A stretch of 64,000 nt of DNA from Flavobacteriales bacterium (GTDB lineage: Bacteria; Bacteroidota; Bacteroidia; Flavobacteriales_F; PHOS-HE28), in NCBI GenBank assembly GCA_016704485.1, contig JADJAA010000001.1, positions 372,001 through 436,000 of the forward strand. The letters run 5' to 3'. Of this stretch, positions 63,844 to 64,000 are shown piece by piece. Within the stretch, counting starts at the first letter, position 1. The number at the start of each line of letters is the position of its first letter. The notes under the pieces are model-generated. The model searched no databases. It worked only from the letters and a program-made list of their open reading frames with translations, and was not told the origin of the DNA. A program made the position numbers and the translations under genes.

Positions 63844-64000
63844 GCTTCCGGAATAATTGAAATACCTACTTGGATAGTGGTGAACCGTTCTTGAAGAAGC
63901 GCATTGGCCGCATCGTTCCGTTGGCCGTATTCCACTCCAATATTGACCCGGCTCCAACTGAATTTACCCAATGGGATCGAGACGCCTCCGGTCGCTGCCA
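63807..64000 (-). CDS. Partial outer-membrane protein gene, 3' end
   Basis: The minus-strand frame reads TGGVSIPLGKFSWSRVNIGVEYGQ, then LLQERFTTIQVGISIIPEAWDQWFKKRRID and a stop at 63807-63809. The alternating strands and the basic WFKKRR end are typical of the outer-membrane protein encoded before lptC in flavobacteria. The 5' part lies beyond the window. It overlaps lptC by about 37 bp. Confidence 0.75.
   Translation of the reverse strand, partial: AATGGVSIPLGKFSWSRVNIGVEYGQRNDAANALLQERFTTIQVGISIIPEAWDQWFKKRRID

Noticed and set aside
1..64000. tRNA, rRNA, tmRNA or known riboswitch genes
   Set aside because: Scanning by eye for T-loop and anticodon-arm patterns and for rRNA cores found none; a covariance-model search would be needed to exclude them.

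Overview
The window looks like a chromosomal segment of a member of the Bacteroidota, probably Flavobacteriales. The evidence is several proteins with type IX secretion (T9SS) C-terminal sorting domains, a GldA-like ATPase, promoters with the Bacteroidota -7 box TAnnTTTG, a DUF4286 protein, a CarboxypepD-regulated TonB receptor, and the block outer-membrane protein / LptC / CNNM-CBS transporter / PpiD. No rRNA, tRNA or CRISPR array was seen. Base composition was judged by eye only.

Layout. (1) 1-14106 is a tandem array of four large secreted paralogs. Each has a variable N-terminal part, a run of calcium/metal-binding MopE-type repeats, and a nearly identical C-terminal module of about 450 residues ending in a T9SS sorting domain. 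Three of the four are followed by the same 10-bp-stem terminator. All four are interrupted by small frameshifts, about a dozen in total. (2) 14388-15512 (minus) holds a lipoprotein with a truncated-haemoglobin fold and a small membrane-anchored HMA-like protein. (3) 15851-19762 holds dtd, a class C acid phosphatase lipoprotein, rsgA (two frameshifts and a P-loop Lys to Asn change), a gldA-like ATPase with an in-frame stop, and a frameshifted outer-membrane protein. (4) 19877-27354 is a housekeeping block: metK, rplU, rpmA (with a helix-hairpin-helix tail), serS, a lipoprotein, a TPR protein, a DUF4286 gene and rsmA/ksgA. (5) 27247-28327 is a short AT-rich insert bounded by a direct repeat of the rsmA 3' end. 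(6) 28443-34453 holds mgtE, a D-2-hydroxyacid dehydrogenase, a glycerophosphodiesterase, and a minus-strand run of GNAT, aspartate kinase and a signalling-like membrane protein. (7) 34541-43468 holds fbp, a mobile mystery protein A/B (Xre-Fic) pair with its own operators, a secreted protein, mfd, a delta-60 repeat protein and a LOG-family protein. (8) 43547-49395 holds a TonB receptor with a beta-helix lipoprotein, a YqaA-like membrane protein and an outer-membrane barrel. (9) 49541-56636 is purH followed by the cell-shape operon mreB-mreC-mreD-mrdA-rodA. (10) 56636-64000 holds a secreted protein broken at a G12 tract, a solitary AAA ATPase, ppiD, a CNNM/CBS transporter, a small membrane protein, lptC and a partial outer-membrane protein gene.

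How they fit together. The window combines cell-envelope biogenesis (Mre/Rod, PpiD, LptC), surface display through the T9SS, translation and ribosome-assembly factors, and nucleotide and amino-acid metabolism. The accessory-looking items are the tandem paralog array, the rsmA-end duplication with its cargo, the Fic module and the solitary ATPase.

Caution: the frame-breaking differences cluster in 1-20 kb, while long genes such as mfd, the TonB receptor and the PBP2 gene are intact. The breaks may be consensus errors in repetitive or low-coverage sequence rather than true pseudogenes. Read data would settle this.
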